Of a DNA stretch of 64,000 nt, positions 61,201-64,000 are shown in pieces. Position 1 is the first letter of the stretch. The number at the start of each line of letters is the position of its first letter. The notes beneath the pieces were generated by a model, which was not told the origin of the DNA, searched no databases, and was given only the letters and a program-made list of their open reading frames with translations. The DNA lies in assembly GCA_013398955.1 (NCBI GenBank), contig VWPU01003220.1:372001-436000 (forward strand), in the 5' to 3' direction. This stretch comes from Callaeas wilsoni. Its lineage: Eukaryota; Chordata; Aves; Passeriformes; Callaeidae. The translations under genes and the position numbers were made by a program.

Positions 61201-63629
61201 GAGTCACAATCTTCAGTCATAACTGTTCATTACATTCCTGAAAAAATGCTGGATTTTGATATATTTGTTATGACGTTTCAGTTGCTTTTTCTCTATTTAT
61301 GATGAATCTCCCTTTCCTCTTCTAACATAACATATATATGATTATAGCATCATTTCCAATCAGGTTTGATAGAGAGCACTGAAATACTGAGCAAAACCAA
61401 CTGAAGACAGAGATGTCAATCACAAGTCAATCAAGTCATAATGCCCCAAACCAAATAAAAATAAATTAGGAAAATACAGCACAGAAAATTACATCTTATA
61501 GACAAAGAACAGTCCATGCTCTGTTGAAAGCCTGTTTTTTCAAGCAGTTTGAAAATCAGTATGGAAAAATACTTCCTACTGTAAACTGCAATATGGAAAG
61601 ATAATTTCTGACACTACTTATTTCATGTCAGGGCAATTACTTTAAATTATTGATGGTTGATGATTATGCAGGTCCATTTCTGATCTCATGTATTTAATAA
61701 TTTTAATTTCTTCAGTTCATTTGGCACATCAAGAAAGATAAAGAATTATACAGTGATACAGAAGAAAATGAGGACATTTTTTGAACCTTTGATCAGAGTA
61801 TCACCTGATGCCTTCATTGCCCAGATAATTTTCTGAATTCACATGGACTGGAAAAGTAACATGAAAAAAGCTTTCATAATCTAGGTACTGAGGTAAAAAT
61901 AATTTATTGTTACTAAGATTAGGTCTTGAAGACATCTGTCTTGCGAGCATTTTGTACAATTAACAAAATCATACATTATTAAATCCAATGGAAACCTCTA
62001 TTAATAGTGGTAAAAATACCTCCATGAAGCTTAGCAAAAGTGTTATTCAGCTGTTTAGGGTCTCAAATGAATGAAAACATTGCTTGTGTACAGAAAATGA
62101 CTGCTGAATCAGTACTGTTTCTTCTTTACGGAAATGGAATAACCATGAAAAACCAACCATAACTGTCCAGTGTTAATGTTCTTTTTCAACTTTCTTATCT
62201 TCTGGACTCTGATAAACATAATTCATAGGCAATTCTCTCCGGTGTCTTACTGCCTCTGTATCTCACACCCTAATCTTACCTTACAAACACGCAAAGGACA
62301 CGCTGCCTTGCAAGGGGCACATGCAAGTTCCAGGCGCAATAAATGTGTCAACAAAGAGCTAACCAGGAAACAAACAAGATAGTGCAAAGCAGAAGCAATA
62401 TGGCCTGAGCTTCTGCATTACAAATCCCTGTACTGCTTCTCTCTTTTATGTCTGTCCCACAATGAAGACCAGGACTACAAACCTACAGGTCCCACAAACA
62501 GCTGCAGCAGAAGTGGAGAGAGATGTCCTGCTCCTGTAACAAACTCACACATAAGGTGCTGTATTAAGGTGATCTTTTCATACTCCCTACATTGACAAGT
62601 GCTTCGTGTCTTTTAAAAACAGCAAAGAAAATTGCAAAACTCTTCCCCAAAAACATCTTCCACACTTATCCCAAATTTTCTGGCTCCTTGTCATGACTGT
62701 ACATGGTATCAGCACCCTGGGGTCCTTTTCTGTCAAGAAGCGTCTTTATTCCATTTAACTAAATAAAGAAGCATGGACAAATGCATGGACACATGTCATA
62801 ACATCTGCCAGCCATGACCTTGTGCAACCTTCTTAATATTTTTCTTTTATGTATTTGTTTGCATTATTTTTCATTTCACCCTTCTTGATAGAAAACATCT
62901 ATATTATGAACTAAATCCATTATCCATAATACAATGCTGTTCAAACATTTCATAGTTAGTTACGTATTTTCCTTCCATATAAACAATATTAAACTCCCAT
63001 GTTGGAACTAAGTGCTCTTCAATACCCTGTTGCTGGGCTTTTCTACTCTGTATGAACAGGTACTAAGAGCAGGGTGATTTTGCCTCAGTTAAAATGGCCC
63101 ATACCAAGGCAGTTATATATTCAAGCCATACCACTTTCTCCTCTGTAATTCCTAGATTTCTAGTTCTAAGAGAGCTACCATGCTCTAATATTGACTGACA
63201 CTAACTTTAGACTAGTTGGAAATGTTTTCTGTAAATTTCTCAACCAGTATATGCAGGTTTTCATAATGCCAGGAGAGACCTGAGTATGAACAGCTACTGC
63301 TAGCACAAGTGCAAAGCTGCATTGGAATCTTTTGTGTGCCTACGGGAAAAAAAATAAAACTTCCTGACAACATCTTGCACTGTTTTCCAGTTATCACTGC
63401 TGCTCATAAGGCTTTGCAAGTTTCCAGAGGAGATAGCTGGATCAGGAGCTGGACTCCTTGGGGAGTTAGTAATGAGCTCTAATCCCTTTTGCATCTAAAT
63501 TGCTTCTGCTGACTTAGTTAAAGTTTTATTATCGTCCTGACAGTAGAGTTAACAGTCTCACCTCCAGCCCACCATCCTCACTTGCCTCTCTTTCTGCAGT
63601 GTCACTGAGACAGGTGAGTCAGTGAAACA
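58213..63629. other. Non-coding AT-rich DNA
   Basis: No gene, RNA or CR1 is recognised. A TATGT/TATGC repeat lies at 58883-58920. Splice-like signals with an open interval occur at 60173-60425 but are not supported as an exon. Confidence 0.5.
58883..58920. repeat. Degenerate (TATGY)n short tandem repeat
   Basis: Several TATGT and TATGC pentamers in succession (TTATGTTGTATGTTAATTTA, then TGCTATGCTATGTTATG). Confidence 0.8.
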
Positions 63630-64000
63630 TCGCCACCTTAGGGCTCCTTTGCCTTGACAATTGCTCTGGCTGCCAAAATAGCAGCTACTCCATCCCGCTG
63701 TTAGATCCTGCTGCTGTGGTGCACCCACTGTTTCCAGCAGATGAGTTGTCTTTCGGGCTTGGGCTGCTCGGCTGCTCCCTACGGGGTGGGCAATCTCCCT
63801 CTGTGCCGTTCGCTGAGCACCCGTACAGCGCAGGTTATGTGAATGGCAGACTGACTGCACAAAGCACAGGCAGGTTTTTAAAAGCAGAGTCACAGCGTTA
63901 ATGTTTAGGATCGGTAAAAACCACCCCAAACTTGCAGTGCATAAAACTCCACATTGCAGAACAAACCCTCCCTTCTCCCTGCTCATATCAATTTCCTTGT
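63630..64000. other. CpG-richer stretch at the window edge
   Basis: About ten CpG sites fall between 63630 and 63915, for instance in TTTCGGGC, CTGCTCGGCT, CTACGGGG, GCCGTTCGC and CCCGTACAGCGCAGG. This is clearly denser than in the rest of the AT-rich window. Open frames exist on both strands (63558-63986 minus, 142 codons; 63716-63901 plus) but neither resembles a known protein. It may be the edge of a regulatory region or exon whose context lies beyond the window. Confidence 0.3.

Noticed and set aside
63558..63986. 142-codon frame on the minus strand as a gene
   Set aside because: No family resemblance and an overlapping frame on the other strand. It is kept only as part of the CpG-richer edge observation.
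1..64000. CRISPR arrays, operons, ribosome binding sites, prophage or insertion sequences
   Set aside because: The sequence is vertebrate-like with CR1 LINEs. I saw no regularly spaced repeats or dense co-oriented coding sequences.
1..64000. Endogenous retrovirus
   Set aside because: I searched by eye for LTR-like terminal repeats, primer-binding sites and gag/pol/env-like frames and found none. Solitary diverged LTRs could still be missed.

Overview
The window reads as nuclear DNA of a bird. It is AT-rich and non-coding in character, with no operon-like packing and no long open frame. It carries twelve truncated copies of CR1, the dominant LINE of avian genomes, several of them ending in the octamer-like ATTCTATGA tail (or its complement) typical of avian CR1. 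Turtles and crocodilians also have CR1, but the 3' ends here match the families I know from birds. I cannot name the species or the locus.

Layout. 1-13,250 holds no recognisable transposon except a probable tRNA-derived SINE or tRNA fossil (12,644-12,740). It also has a perfect 11-bp hairpin (4,775-4,802) and a compact cluster of homeodomain- and SOX-like sites (8,750-8,860). 13,262-53,005 contains all twelve CR1 pieces, six per strand, about 3.9 kb in total. The longest are 24,872-25,584 (minus) and 48,388-48,938 (plus); both keep readable remnants of the C-terminal end of the CR1 ORF2 (reverse transcriptase) protein. Between them lie simple repeats, notably an AT-dinucleotide block at 22,293-22,405, and AT-rich stretches that look like conserved non-coding DNA (16,231-16,800 and 30,185-30,680). 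53,006-64,000 is again free of recognisable CR1 and ends in a modest CpG-richer stretch (about 63,630-63,915).

Genes. I found no protein-coding gene, exon, rRNA, functional tRNA or known small RNA that I can support. Open frames are short (160 codons or less) and resemble chance frames, CR1 remnants or translated simple repeats. The most protein-like small frame is 18,459-18,653 (64 residues, signal-peptide-like start, five cysteines), offered only as a weak candidate. The window is best described as intergenic or deep intronic avian DNA. I did not find an undescribed biological system; the findings are modest leads, each with a decisive test.
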